A DNA stretch of 64,000 bases from VXNF01 sp964291305 (GTDB taxonomy: Bacteria > Actinomycetota > Acidimicrobiia > Acidimicrobiales > CATQHL01): positions 153,168-217,167 of the forward strand of contig OZ219784.1 in NCBI GenBank assembly GCA_964291305.2, read 5' to 3'. This document shows positions 27,630-36,628 of this stretch, one piece after another. A model generated the notes under the pieces. The model did no database searches. It had not been told where the DNA came from and saw only the letters and a program-made list of their open reading frames with translations. Within the stretch, counting starts at the first letter, position 1. Every line of letters starts with the position of its first letter. Both the position numbers and the translations under genes were made by a program.

Positions 27630-29120
27630 ATGGGTGATGTCGCGTTGGCGTGGTTTCGGCGGGACCTGCGATTGGTGGACAACCCGGCGTGGGCTGCGGC
27701 AACGAGCCATGCCTCTGCTGTACCGGTCGTGGTGCTTGAACCGCGGCTCCTCGCGGCAGCCGGCCCCCACCGACGGCGAGCGTATCTCGGCGCAGTGGCC
27801 GGCCTGGAGCGGTCATTGAAGAGCATCGGCGCGTCACTTTGGGTGGCCGTCGGGGATCCTGCCGAAGCGATTGCGGGCATCGTGGCCGAGCTGGGTGCCT
27901 CTACGGTTTGCGTGAATGCCGACGTGACTCTGTACGCGGCGCGCCGCGATCGGCGAGTGGCCGACGCGCTCGGCCGTCCCCTCGAAGCGCATTGGGGCAC
28001 GCTGGTGCAGCCACCCGGCACGGTGCTGACCCGCCAGGGCACGCTGTCACAGGTGTTCACACCGTTCTGGCGCCGCTGGCAGCGCGTTCCGCTGCGCCCC
28101 GAAGCCCAAGTCCGAGCCCGGCATGGCATCGTTACCGACGTCGACGCGGCTACGACGCTGCGCGATGCGCTGACCAAGCTGCGCCGCATCGGAATCGACG
28201 TGCCTTCGGAACCGTCGCCCGCTAGCGCACCTGCGTGGTCCGAAGCCAGCGCCGCTGCCCGACTCGACGAGTGGCTCGAAGACGTGGATCGCTACCACCG
28301 AACCCGCGACGACTTCGGTACTGCCCGCACATCGGAACTCAGCGTCGCACTGCATCTCGGCGCGCTGTCGCCCCGATCGATCGTGGCCGCGGTGGGCACC
28401 GCCACGCCCGGGCGGGAAGCGTTCGTGCGCCAACTCGCCTGGCGCGACTGGTACGCCCACCTCACTCATCAGCACCCCAACATCGCCAACACAGCCCTCA
28501 AGCAGCCCTACAACAGGATCGCCTGGCGCAGCGGCAACGGCGCCGACCGCGACTTCGAAGCATGGAAAGCGGGCCGCACCGGCTACCCGATAGTAGACGC
28601 AGCCATGCGCCAGCTCGCCGCCACCGGGCAACTCCACAACCGCCTGCGCATGATCGCGGCCTCGTTCCTGGTCAAGAACCTGCTCATCGACTGGCGGCGT
28701 GGCGAGCGTTGGTTTCGACGCCTGTTAGTGGACGGCGATGTTGCGCAAAATGCCGGCAACTGGCAATGGGTCGCCGGCACCGGCCCCGACGCTGCGCCGT
28801 ACTTCAGGATCTTCAACCCCGTCGCGCAAAGCCGACGCCACGACCCGGACGGCATCCATCTGAGGCGATGGACTCCCGAACTAGCTCGCCTGCCGGCCGA
28901 TGCCATACACGCTCCTTGGGAGGCAACACCGGCCCAACTCACCGCAGCCGACGTGAAGCTCGGCGTGGACTACCCGACACCCATAGTCAACCACACCAAA
29001 GCCCGCCAACGCACCCTAGCGGCCTACCGGGTCGCGCTCGAAGACGGAGCGTCGGCCGAGACAACCAACAGCGCCATACTACCCAATGTCGAAACAACCA
29101 CAGAAGGGGAATTTAAGTAG
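27630..29120 (+). CDS. phr: Deoxyribodipyrimidine photolyase
   Basis: Light-dependent DNA repair enzyme or related cryptochrome, 496 residues. The N-terminal antenna domain starts ALAWFRRDLRLVDNPAW. The FAD-binding C-terminal domain has GYPIVDAAMRQLAATG, HNRLRMIAASFLVKNLL, DWRRGERWF and NAGNWQWVAGTG-DAAPYFRIFNP, including the electron-relay tryptophans. It overlaps the next gene by one base (TAGTG). Placed beside antiporter and catalase-peroxidase genes, which makes a light- and oxidative-stress group. Confidence 0.96.
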   Translation: MGDVALAWFRRDLRLVDNPAWAAATSHASAVPVVVLEPRLLAAAGPHRRRAYLGAVAGLERSLKSIGASLWVAVGDPAEAIAGIVAELGASTVCVNADVTLYAARRDRRVADALGRPLEAHWGTLVQPPGTVLTRQGTLSQVFTPFWRRWQRVPLRPEAQVRARHGIVTDVDAATTLRDALTKLRRIGIDVPSEPSPASAPAWSEASAAARLDEWLEDVDRYHRTRDDFGTARTSELSVALHLGALSPRSIVAAVGTATPGREAFVRQLAWRDWYAHLTHQHPNIANTALKQPYNRIAWRSGNGADRDFEAWKAGRTGYPIVDAAMRQLAATGQLHNRLRMIAASFLVKNLLIDWRRGERWFRRLLVDGDVAQNAGNWQWVAGTGPDAAPYFRIFNPVAQSRRHDPDGIHLRRWTPELARLPADAIHAPWEATPAQLTAADVKLGVDYPTPIVNHTKARQRTLAAYRVALEDGASAETTNSAILPNVETTTEGEFK

Positions 29121-30442
29121 TGCGCAAAGTGCTGGCTTACTCAATGCTGCTGCTAGTCGGACTGGTGCTGTCGCAGTTCCTACCGCAGTTGACCGGCGAC
29201 CTACACGACGCTACCGCGACGACAATCCGCGTGCTGACCATGACCGGCCTGGCGTTCATCATGATCCATGTCGGCTTCGAGTTTCACATCGACAAGACCA
29301 ATATTCGCCAATACGGGTGGGACTACTTCGTGGCGTTCACCGCTGCTTCCTTCCCGTGGATCTTCGTCACCGGGTACTTCGTATTCGTGATGCTGCCGTC
29401 CGATTTGTGGGACAATACGGACGCATGGAAAGAGACGCTGTTGGCAGGCAGGTTTGCGGCGCCGACCTCGGCAGGGGTCTTGTTCAGCATGCTCGCCGCA
29501 GCGGGCCTCGGCGCTACTTGGCTGTTCCGCAAAGCGCGGATTCTCGCGATCTTCGACGACCTCGACACCGTGCTGCTAATGATCCCATTGCAGATTTTGC
29601 TGGTCGGTCTCGCATGGCAGCTCGGAGTCGTAGTGGTGCTCATGGCAGTGCTACTCGTAGTCGCGTACGTCTTCCTGCACCGGGTGACGCTGGGGGTGAC
29701 TTGGGGCTGGGTCGTGTTCTACGCCGCCGCGATAGTTGGCGTAAGCGAGATGCTTTATGCGCTGACGAAGGTCATCGACCCGTCCGTTCCGATTCACATT
29801 GAAGTCCTCTTGCCGGCTTTCGTGCTCGGCTGTATCGCCAGACCTCGCTCAGCCGCCGCGTCGGGTACCGCCAAAGCAGCCGAAGCTGATCTGCATGCGG
29901 TGCTGGAACGGCCAAACGAGCAGCGTGCGGCAGCCCGGGTTGCGGCAGTGTTCATGCTGCTGGTCGGGTTGAGCTTGCCGCAGATCTTCGGAGGCTCCGA
30001 CGCGCAGCATCCCGAACCGACCGAGGCGTCGCTGCACGCAGCCGCACCGGCTGGTTCGGTGGACAACCCGACCCTCCACGGTGGGCAGTACGAGGGCCGC
30101 TACGTCGCCACGGTCACTGCCAGTCAGCCGCAGATGAGCTGGGGCGAGATAGTTGTGCACGTTGTGGTGCTGTCGGCATTGAGCAACCTGGGAAAGATGT
30201 TCCCAGCGTTGTGCTACCGGCGCCAAGCCCACTGGCGAGAACGGCTAGCTGTCGCCATCGGCATGTGGCCCAGGGGCGAAGTCGGCGCCGGTGTGTTGGT
30301 GCTCAGCCTCAGCTATGGCATCGGAGGACCGATCGTCACCGTGGCGATGCTGTCGTTGGCGCTAAATCTCTCGTTGACCGGCGTGTTCATATTCTTCGTC
30401 AAGAAACTGATCGCACCTGTGACCCAGCCGAGTGTTACCTAG
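29120..30442 (+). CDS. Cation:proton antiporter-like membrane protein
   Basis: 440 residues with about 12 hydrophobic helices. The first half has LAFIMIHVGFEFHIDK and LLAGRFAAPTSAGVLFSML, followed by FDDLDTVLLMIPLQILL with paired acidic residues typical of sodium or potassium/proton antiporters (CPA2-like). A hydrophilic His-, Glu- and Ala-rich insert lies at about 245-330. The start is GTG at 29120, coupled to phr. The ion is not evident from sequence. Confidence 0.85.
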   Translation: MRKVLAYSMLLLVGLVLSQFLPQLTGDLHDATATTIRVLTMTGLAFIMIHVGFEFHIDKTNIRQYGWDYFVAFTAASFPWIFVTGYFVFVMLPSDLWDNTDAWKETLLAGRFAAPTSAGVLFSMLAAAGLGATWLFRKARILAIFDDLDTVLLMIPLQILLVGLAWQLGVVVVLMAVLLVVAYVFLHRVTLGVTWGWVVFYAAAIVGVSEMLYALTKVIDPSVPIHIEVLLPAFVLGCIARPRSAAASGTAKAAEADLHAVLERPNEQRAAARVAAVFMLLVGLSLPQIFGGSDAQHPEPTEASLHAAAPAGSVDNPTLHGGQYEGRYVATVTASQPQMSWGEIVVHVVVLSALSNLGKMFPALCYRRQAHWRERLAVAIGMWPRGEVGAGVLVLSLSYGIGGPIVTVAMLSLALNLSLTGVFIFFVKKLIAPVTQPSVT

Positions 30443-30502
30443 TAGAGCCAGAGTTGGGCAAGGATCAAAAAAATACAGCAGAACAAATCAGGAGGACCAG
30501 AG

Positions 30503-32719
30503 ATGAGCTATGAAGGTACCACCGAATCATCATCGTCGCCCGAGGGATGCCCAGTGCTGCACGAACAGGCGCGCATGGGCTCGCTGGCTAACCAGCAATG
30601 GTGGCCAGAGCAGTTGAACCTGCGGCCGCTGGCTAAGAACTCTCCGCTGATTGATCCCAACGATCAACATTACGACTACGCGGCCGAGTTCGAGAGCCTT
30701 GACCTAGGGGCTGTGAAGGCCGACCTCGCGGCGGTCATGACTACCTCGCAAGACTGGTGGCCGGCTGATTTCGGTCACTACGGGCCCCTTATCATCCGAA
30801 TGACCTGGCACAGTGCGGGCACCTATCGCATACACGACGGTCGGGGCGGCGGCGGTTCGGGCACGCAGCGGTTCGCACCGCTCAACAGCTGGCCCGACAA
30901 CGCCAACCTGGACAAAGCTCGCCGGATGCTGTGGCCCGTCAAACAGAAGTACGGACGCAAGATTTCCTGGGCCGATCTGATGATCCTGGCAGGCAATGTG
31001 GCACTGGAGTCGATGGGCTTCGCGACCTTTGGCTTCGGCGGTGGCCGCATCGATGTGTGGGAACCGGAGGAGGACATCTACTGGGGCCCCGAGACCATCT
31101 GGCTAGACGACGAGCGCTACAGCGGCGATCGCGAGCTGGCGAATCCGCTTGGCGCCGTGCAGATGGGCCTGATCTACGTCAACCCCGAAGGGCCCAACGG
31201 AACACCAGACCCGTTGGCCGCAGCCCGCGACATCCGTGAGACCTTCGCGCGTATGGCCATGAACGATGAGGAGACGGTCGCGTTGATCGCAGGCGGCCAT
31301 ACATTCGGAAAGACTCATGGCGCCGCCGACGGTGACCTACACGTCGGCCCGGAGCCCGAAGGTGCGGCCCTGGAGGAGCAAGGCCTGGGCTGGACCAACA
31401 ATTTCGGCAGCGGCAAGGCGGGCGACACAATCACCAGCGGTCTGGAAGGCATCTGGACGCCCACGCCGATCAGTTGGGACAACTCGTTCTTTGAGGTGTT
31501 GTTCGACTACGAGTGGGAGCTGTCTCAAAGTCCGGCGGGTGCCTACCAATGGGTGCCGACCGATCCTGCAGCGGCGGACACCGTGCCGGACGCGCACGAT
31601 CCCTCCAAGCGCCATGCCCCAGTGATGCTCACCACCGACTTGTCGCTGAGGATGGATCCGATCTACGAGCCGATCTCGCGACGTTTCCTTGAGCATCCCG
31701 AAGAGTTCGCGGACGCTTTCGCACGCGCTTGGTTCAAGCTCACACACCGCGACATGGGACCGGTCTCCCGGTACCTCGGGTCAGAAGTACCCGATGAGGA
31801 GCTGATCTGGCAGGACCCGATTCCCGTTGTTGACCATGAGTTGGTGAACGATGACGATGCGGCTTCTCTTAAAGCCACGATCATTGGAGCGGATCTGTCA
31901 GTCGCCGAGCTAGTGAAGGCGGCGTGGGCGTCGGCATCAACGTTTCGTGATAGCGATCTGCGTGGCGGCGCCAACGGAGCCCGCATTCGGCTCGCGCCTC
32001 AGAACGGCTGGGAAGCCAATGACCCGGCTGAATTGGCGAATGTGCTCGCCGTGTTAGAGGGAATCCAGACAGCGTTCAACGGCGAGCAAACCGGCTCGAA
32101 GCGGGTGTCCCTAGCTGACTTGATCGTCTTGGGCGGGTGCGCCGCTATTGAAGAAGCTGCCCGGGTTGCCGGCCACGATGTCGAGGTTCCGTTCTCGCCT
32201 GGCCGCACCGATGCCTCCGCCGAGTGGACCGACGTCGAGTCTTTCGCAGTGCTCGAGCCCACCGCTGACGGTTTCCGCAACTACTGGCGTGCTGCCGACA
32301 AGCGCCGTCCTGAGGTGACGCTCATTGACCGGTCCAGCCTTCTGTCGCTCACGGCACCGGAAATGACAGTGCTGATAGGCGGCATGCGGGCGCTCGGCGC
32401 CAACACTGGCGGTTCGGCGCTGGGAGTGCTCACCGACCGAGTTGGTTCTTTGACCAACGACTACTTCGTAAACCTGCTTGATATGAGCACCGAGTGGCAG
32501 GTAGCCGATGCCGAGCACACCTACGAAGGTCGCGACCGCGCCTCGGGTGAGCTCAAGTGGACGGCCAGTGCGGTTGACCTTGTATTCGGCTCCAACTCAC
32601 AGCTGCGAGCGATTGCCGAGGTCTACGGATGCGGCGACGCAGAGGCCAAGTTCGTGGACGATTTCGTAGCGGCGTGGGCGAAGGTCATGAACCTTGACCG
32701 CTTCGACCTCAACCGCTGA
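30503..32719 (+). CDS. katG: Catalase-peroxidase
   Basis: 738 residues, the usual length, with the duplicated peroxidase domains. The first domain has the active-site MTWHSAGTYR (distal Trp and His), GAVQMGLIYVNPEGP with Tyr and Met of the Met-Tyr-Trp adduct, and the proximal heme ligand in GGHTFGKTHGA. The C-terminal domain lacks these, as normal. It removes hydrogen peroxide. AGGAGG lies about eight bases before the ATG. Confidence 0.98.
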   Translation: MSYEGTTESSSSPEGCPVLHEQARMGSLANQQWWPEQLNLRPLAKNSPLIDPNDQHYDYAAEFESLDLGAVKADLAAVMTTSQDWWPADFGHYGPLIIRMTWHSAGTYRIHDGRGGGGSGTQRFAPLNSWPDNANLDKARRMLWPVKQKYGRKISWADLMILAGNVALESMGFATFGFGGGRIDVWEPEEDIYWGPETIWLDDERYSGDRELANPLGAVQMGLIYVNPEGPNGTPDPLAAARDIRETFARMAMNDEETVALIAGGHTFGKTHGAADGDLHVGPEPEGAALEEQGLGWTNNFGSGKAGDTITSGLEGIWTPTPISWDNSFFEVLFDYEWELSQSPAGAYQWVPTDPAAADTVPDAHDPSKRHAPVMLTTDLSLRMDPIYEPISRRFLEHPEEFADAFARAWFKLTHRDMGPVSRYLGSEVPDEELIWQDPIPVVDHELVNDDDAASLKATIIGADLSVAELVKAAWASASTFRDSDLRGGANGARIRLAPQNGWEANDPAELANVLAVLEGIQTAFNGEQTGSKRVSLADLIVLGGCAAIEEAARVAGHDVEVPFSPGRTDASAEWTDVESFAVLEPTADGFRNYWRAADKRRPEVTLIDRSSLLSLTAPEMTVLIGGMRALGANTGGSALGVLTDRVGSLTNDYFVNLLDMSTEWQVADAEHTYEGRDRASGELKWTASAVDLVFGSNSQLRAIAEVYGCGDAEAKFVDDFVAAWAKVMNLDRFDLNR

Positions 32720-32757
32720 GGCGCCTGCGGCCAGACCCCGGCGGCGATACTGGGTGT

Positions 32758-33912
32758 GTGTCGGTCCGGGTAGCGGTGCAACCAGTCCTCTTGGAGTGGG
32801 CCCGCGCTCGGTCGGGGATCGACGGCGAGATTTGGGCTACACGGTTCACTTGCTATGACGAGTGGCTTGCCGGAGATCGCGTACCGACGCTGAAACAGCT
32901 CGAAGAGTTCGCCCGGAAGACGTGCACGCCGGTCGGCTACTTCTTCCTTGATGAGCCGCCGAACGAGAGTGTGCCAATATCGGACTTCCGGACTATGGGT
33001 GGCTATCCCTCTCCAACAGTCGTGTCTGCCGACCTGCTGGACACCTTGTGCGTTTGCCAAGCCCGACAGGAGTGGTATCGGGACAGCCAGTTGCTGAACG
33101 GCGAACAGCCGTTGGAGTTCGTTGCTACCGCTACGACAGCATCGAACCCTGCGATTGTCGCCAGGCAGATGCGACAAATCCTCAATTGGACGCCGGAGGC
33201 TCGCGCTCGTTTAGGTAGCTGGGACGCTGCTCTCACGAAGTTGCGCGAGAATGCAGAAGCCGCCGGCGTCTTGGTGATGATCTCCGGCATCGTCGGTTCT
33301 AACACGCACCGGAAGCTTGACCCCGAGGAGTTCCGAGGGTTCGCGCTCACCGACGAGTACGCGGCGCTGGTGTTCATCAACGGAGCCGACTCCAAGGCGG
33401 CCCAGGTGTTCACCTTGGCCCATGAACTGGCGCATCTTTGGCTGGGCTCCACCGCGCTCTCCGATGTCGACCCAGAGTCCGCACGAACCTTCGATGACGA
33501 GCGGTGGTGCAACCAGGTCGCCGCCGAGTTGTTGGTGCCGATGGCTGAGTTCCGTCCGACATTCGATGCGCACGGCAGTTTCCGTGAGCAACTTCGGCCG
33601 CTCTCCGAAAGATTCCGAGTGTCGACGCAGGTCATCCTCGGGCGCATGCGAGAAGCCGGCGCGCTCTCGTGGGACCAGTTCATGGCGGAACTCCGGCTTG
33701 AGCGCCAACGGATCGCTGAGATCGTTCCCGAGACAGCTTCGGGCGGGAACTACTACAACACTAAACCGGTGCAGGTCGGCAAGCGCTTCGCCCGCGAGCT
33801 GATCGCCAGCACCCTTGAGGGCCATACGACGTACACCGAGGCATTCAAGTTGCTCGGAGTAAAGAAGACCTCAACATTTGAGAACCTCAGCGAGCAGCTC
33901 GGGGTCTTGTAG
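32758..33912 (+). CDS. ImmA/IrrE-type metallopeptidase with HTH-like N-terminus
   Basis: 384 residues. The zinc-binding HELAH is in TLAHELAHLWLG at about 224-235, and the downstream CNQVAAELLVPM is the family's second block. About 90 N-terminal residues (WATRFTCYDEWLAGDRVPTL, TPVGYFFLDEPP) resemble the helix-turn-helix region of XRE-ImmA fusions. These proteins cleave repressors or act in toxin-antitoxin and mobile-element control. The C-terminus has HTTYTEAFKLLGVKKTSTF. GTG at 32758, 38 bases after katG. Followed directly by a DUF4411 stub. Confidence 0.9.
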   Translation: MSVRVAVQPVLLEWARARSGIDGEIWATRFTCYDEWLAGDRVPTLKQLEEFARKTCTPVGYFFLDEPPNESVPISDFRTMGGYPSPTVVSADLLDTLCVCQARQEWYRDSQLLNGEQPLEFVATATTASNPAIVARQMRQILNWTPEARARLGSWDAALTKLRENAEAAGVLVMISGIVGSNTHRKLDPEEFRGFALTDEYAALVFINGADSKAAQVFTLAHELAHLWLGSTALSDVDPESARTFDDERWCNQVAAELLVPMAEFRPTFDAHGSFREQLRPLSERFRVSTQVILGRMREAGALSWDQFMAELRLERQRIAEIVPETASGGNYYNTKPVQVGKRFARELIASTLEGHTTYTEAFKLLGVKKTSTFENLSEQLGVL

Positions 33913-34052
33913 TAGCGTACCTACTCGACACAGACGTGTTCATCCGCGCTCGAAACCATCACTACGGGTTCGACTTCTGTCCCGACGCCGACGCCAACGG
34001 TGTGGAGCACGTAAATCCGTTCCATCAGCCAGGCCGGCCTATACGGCGGTGA
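33912..34052 (+). pseudogene. Truncated DUF4411 (PIN-like) gene
   Basis: The first residues read YLLDTDVFIRARNHHYGFDFCP, which matches the start of DUF4411 PIN-like proteins that usually follow ImmA/IrrE genes; the catalytic Asp is in LLDTD. After FCP the sequence no longer resembles the family and stops after about 45 codons. No ATG, GTG or TTG sits at the expected start, which lies at the stop of the peptidase gene. I read it as a decayed partner. Confidence 0.7.
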
Positions 34053-34395
34053 GTTCGCCGTGCCTGAGCGATCGGACCACCGGTTGCTGCCGGTGTTTGC
34101 GAATGACTGTCGGGTCGATGGCAGCAGTGCCAATCCCGGCGGCATGGAACGCCGTCTTGACCTTCACCAGGACGTACTCCATGGCCTCGAACGGATCGCC
34201 ACCAAATACGAACTCCGCAACAATCCGGACATGAAGGTCAGATACTGCTACCTCGGAGGACACCTCAGGCTCGATGCCGAACGTGTCGAGTTCGTCGACC
34301 AGCGCAACCAAGAGATCCGAGACCTCATCAGGACTAGGCACTTCTCCGCTGCCCCATCCGATTACCGCGTTCCACTCAATTCGCAGGCCAGACAT
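34039..34395 (-). CDS. Conserved-looking small protein, unknown function
   Basis: 118 residues, predicted mixed alpha/beta: EWNAVIGWGSG, then a helix VSDLLVALVDELDTFG, a strand pair SEVAVSDLHVRIVAEF and a helix AMEYVLVKVKTAFHAAG. I do not recognise a family. AAGG lies eight bases before ATG. Its 3' end overlaps the DUF4411 stub on the other strand by 14 bases. Coding is supported by the regular secondary-structure pattern only. Confidence 0.6.
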   Translation of the reverse strand: MSGLRIEWNAVIGWGSGEVPSPDEVSDLLVALVDELDTFGIEPEVSSEVAVSDLHVRIVAEFVFGGDPFEAMEYVLVKVKTAFHAAGIGTAAIDPTVIRKHRQQPVVRSLRHGELTAV

Positions 34396-34546
34396 TACTG
34401 GAACCTTACTCTTCGTCGGACCTCATCCGTCTATCGGCCAGGGCACTGCTTCAGCTTTAGCTGATGAGTTCGTTGAACCTATTCGGGTTGCTGGGGGTCT
34501 ACCGCCATCCCCCCGTTGGGCCAAGTTGCCGGTCTCTGTCTTTTAG

Positions 34547-34984
34547 CTACTCGATGGGCACAAGAGTTTCGGCGAGTGCTTCGGTGTGGCCCTCAGTACT
34601 GCCGGCGCTTTGGACGAGACCGATAATCGCGATTGTAAGATCGTTGGTGTGTTTGTTTGTGGCCTTTGTCGATTCCTCGATCTTCGCATCCATCCGATCT
34701 AGCCGCCGATCCATCGCGTCCAACCTCCGGTCCATCCGGTCCTCGAGTTCCTTGAACCTCTGCTCCATCCGGTCCATCCGCTGGTCCATCCGGTCCTCGA
34801 GTTCCTTGAACCTCTGCTCCATCCGGTCCATCCGCTGGTCTACTCGGTCGAGGCGCTGGTCCATTCGGTCCTCGAGTTCCTTGAACCTCTGCTCCAGCCG
34901 CGCGAAGTTGGCGCGGTTGCCGCGGTCTAGATAGAGCACGAGCACTAGACCGAAGCCGAGGAGACTGATGATTGCCGGTTCCAT
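34547..34984 (-). CDS. Membrane-anchored coiled-coil repeat protein
   Basis: 145 residues: one N-terminal helix (IISLLGFGLVLVLYL), then a long heptad-patterned coiled coil with repeated EQRFKELEDRMDQRMDRM units, and a short C-terminal helix (ATNKHTNDLTIAIIGLV). No enzyme motif. AAAGGAG lies eight bases upstream of ATG at 34984. The family resembles small anchored coiled-coil proteins found in many bacteria; the function is unknown. Confidence 0.8.
   Translation of the reverse strand: MEPAIISLLGFGLVLVLYLDRGNRANFARLEQRFKELEDRMDQRLDRVDQRMDRMEQRFKELEDRMDQRMDRMEQRFKELEDRMDRRLDAMDRRLDRMDAKIEESTKATNKHTNDLTIAIIGLVQSAGSTEGHTEALAETLVPIE
34740..34896 (-). repeat. 54-bp in-frame repeats in the coiled-coil gene
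   Basis: Two adjacent 54-base units (34740-34793 and 34794-34847) and a partial third from 34869. Each encodes 18 residues of coiled coil. The two full units are almost identical at DNA level, so recent duplication is likely and copy number may vary. Confidence 0.85.
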
Positions 34985-35006
34985 TACTTTTCTCCTTTCA
35001 TATTAG

Positions 35007-35035
35007 CCGGCCGAATCAATCCCTGAGTCGGCCGG
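35007..35035. promoter_or_regulatory. Inverted repeat in leader of the coiled-coil gene
   Basis: CCGGCCGA (35007-35014) and TCGGCCGG (35028-35035) form an eight-base stem with a 13-base loop, 23 bases upstream of the ATG at 34984. On the minus strand it sits just before the ribosome-binding site. It could be a hairpin in the mRNA leader or a dimer-binding operator. Confidence 0.55.
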
Positions 35036-35302
35036 ATTCATCGCGTTAGGGGCCCCCTTGGCGGCGCGAGCGGAGCGAAGTTAATCGCTAATGCGCTGAG
35101 GCCCAGAAGCCGCGAATAACCAAAAGTGCGGAAAACCGCTGAGAAGACTTGAAACTATAATAAACGTAACAGCTCGGCGCAAGGGCCGCAAAGCTGGCGC
35201 AGATGGCCTCGTAGGGGGCCAGATCCTGCTCGGCTTACCCTTCGGGCCGCAGCTCCTGTGGCAGTGGGGCCCAGCGCCGTCGGAGAAACATTGACACTGC
35301 CC
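35036..35302. other. Intergenic, no gene seen
   Basis: Spacer after hemL. It holds an AT-richer patch near 35150-35170 but no clear promoter or terminator hairpin. Confidence 0.5.
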
Positions 35303-36628
35303 TCATGCAACGCGACTGCTGACGATCTCTCTCGCGGCTTCTCTGGCGGCTTCGATCGTAGCGTCGATGTCGGCTTCGCTGTGGGCCAGGCTGACGAATA
35401 TGGCCTCGTAAGGGCCGGGAGCTAGGGCCACACCGCGGCACAGCATGGCTCTGAAGAACGGGGCGTATAGACCGCGCTTTACCGCGGCGGTAGCTTCGTC
35501 GAAGTTGCGCGGCGCCTCGTGGCCGAAGAACAAGCCAAGCAGCGATCCCACCCTTGGCACAACCGCGGGAATCCCAGAATCTGCTAAGGAGTCCTCCAAA
35601 CCGGTGGCTAGTCGCACCGCGCTGGCCTCTAGCTGCGCGTAGGCAGACTCGTCGAGAGCTGTGAGCGTGGCCAAGCCTGCTGCAGTGGCTAGAGGATTCC
35701 CCGAGAGCGTGCCGGCCTGGTAAACGCCGCCGAGAGGAGCCAAGTGACTCATGAGTTGTCGGCTGCCGCCAAAGGCGCCCACAGGGAGTCCCCCGCCGAT
35801 CACCTTGCCGAAACACCATAGATCGGGCTGCACCCCGTAGAACTCTGTAGCGCCTCCCCGGCCCAGCCGGAAGCCGGTGATCACCTCGTCGAAAATCAGC
35901 AGCGCCCCTTTTTGGTCGCAAGTTGACCGTAAGGCTTCCAGAAATCCTGGCGCCGGCGCAATCAAGCCCATATTGGCGGCGACGGGCTCGACCAGCACCG
36001 CGGCGGTGGCTTCGTCGATCTCGGGCAGCACGTTGTACGGGGCGACCACCGTGTCGGCCACTGCCCCAGGTGTCACGCCGTCGCAGCCGCTGAGACCCTG
36101 GTTGGCCACACCGCTGCCACCAGCAGCCAGCAGTGCGTCTGAGTGTCCGTGGTAGCAGCCGGCGAACTTGAGGATCTTGTTGCGGCCGGTGGCTCCTCGC
36201 GCTAGTCGTACCGCCGACATCGCAGCTTCGGTGCCGCTAGACACCAGCCGGATCATCTCTAAACCCGGCACTCGGGCGCACATTTCTAGAGCTAGACGCA
36301 CCTCCCGCTCGGTAGGGGCACCGTAGCTGGTGCCGTCGGCTGCGGCCGTAGCGACTGCCTCAACTACCACCGGCGGGGCGTGGCCCAAGATGCCCGGTCC
36401 GTAGCTCTGGACGTAGTCGATGTAGCGGTTGCCCTCTACGTCCCAGACATGGGCTCCGCTGGCCCGGGCCACGAAATAGGGCGAACCGCCGACCGAGCCG
36501 AACGCCCGCACCGGTGAGTTGACACCGCCCGGCAGCAGCTGGCAGGCCAACTCAAAAAGTTCCGCGTTGGTCGGCGCGTTGTCGTTCGGCACGTTGTCGT
36601 TAGGGTTTGGCAGCTGCTGGTCAACCAC
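35303..36628 (-). CDS. hemL: Glutamate-1-semialdehyde 2,1-aminomutase
   Basis: PLP enzyme that makes 5-aminolevulinate from glutamate-1-semialdehyde, 441 residues. Family blocks: GGVNSPVRAFGSVGG at the start, VSSGTEAAMSAVRLARG, FDEVITGFRLGRGG, and the PLP lysine in CFGKVIGGGLPVGAFGG. Its start overlaps the hemB stop by eight bases. Last gene of the heme operon. Confidence 0.97.
   Translation of the reverse strand: MVDQQLPNPNDNVPNDNAPTNAELFELACQLLPGGVNSPVRAFGSVGGSPYFVARASGAHVWDVEGNRYIDYVQSYGPGILGHAPPVVVEAVATAAADGTSYGAPTEREVRLALEMCARVPGLEMIRLVSSGTEAAMSAVRLARGATGRNKILKFAGCYHGHSDALLAAGGSGVANQGLSGCDGVTPGAVADTVVAPYNVLPEIDEATAAVLVEPVAANMGLIAPAPGFLEALRSTCDQKGALLIFDEVITGFRLGRGGATEFYGVQPDLWCFGKVIGGGLPVGAFGGSRQLMSHLAPLGGVYQAGTLSGNPLATAAGLATLTALDESAYAQLEASAVRLATGLEDSLADSGIPAVVPRVGSLLGLFFGHEAPRNFDEATAAVKRGLYAPFFRAMLCRGVALAPGPYEAIFVSLAHSEADIDATIEAAREAAREIVSSRVA

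Noticed and set aside
28235..29116. A 293-codon plus-strand frame within phr
   Set aside because: Off-frame shadow of photolyase with arginine-rich composition.
35235..35921. A 228-codon minus-strand frame inside hemL
   Set aside because: It overlaps hemL in another frame, is Arg/Gly-rich and has no recognisable domain.
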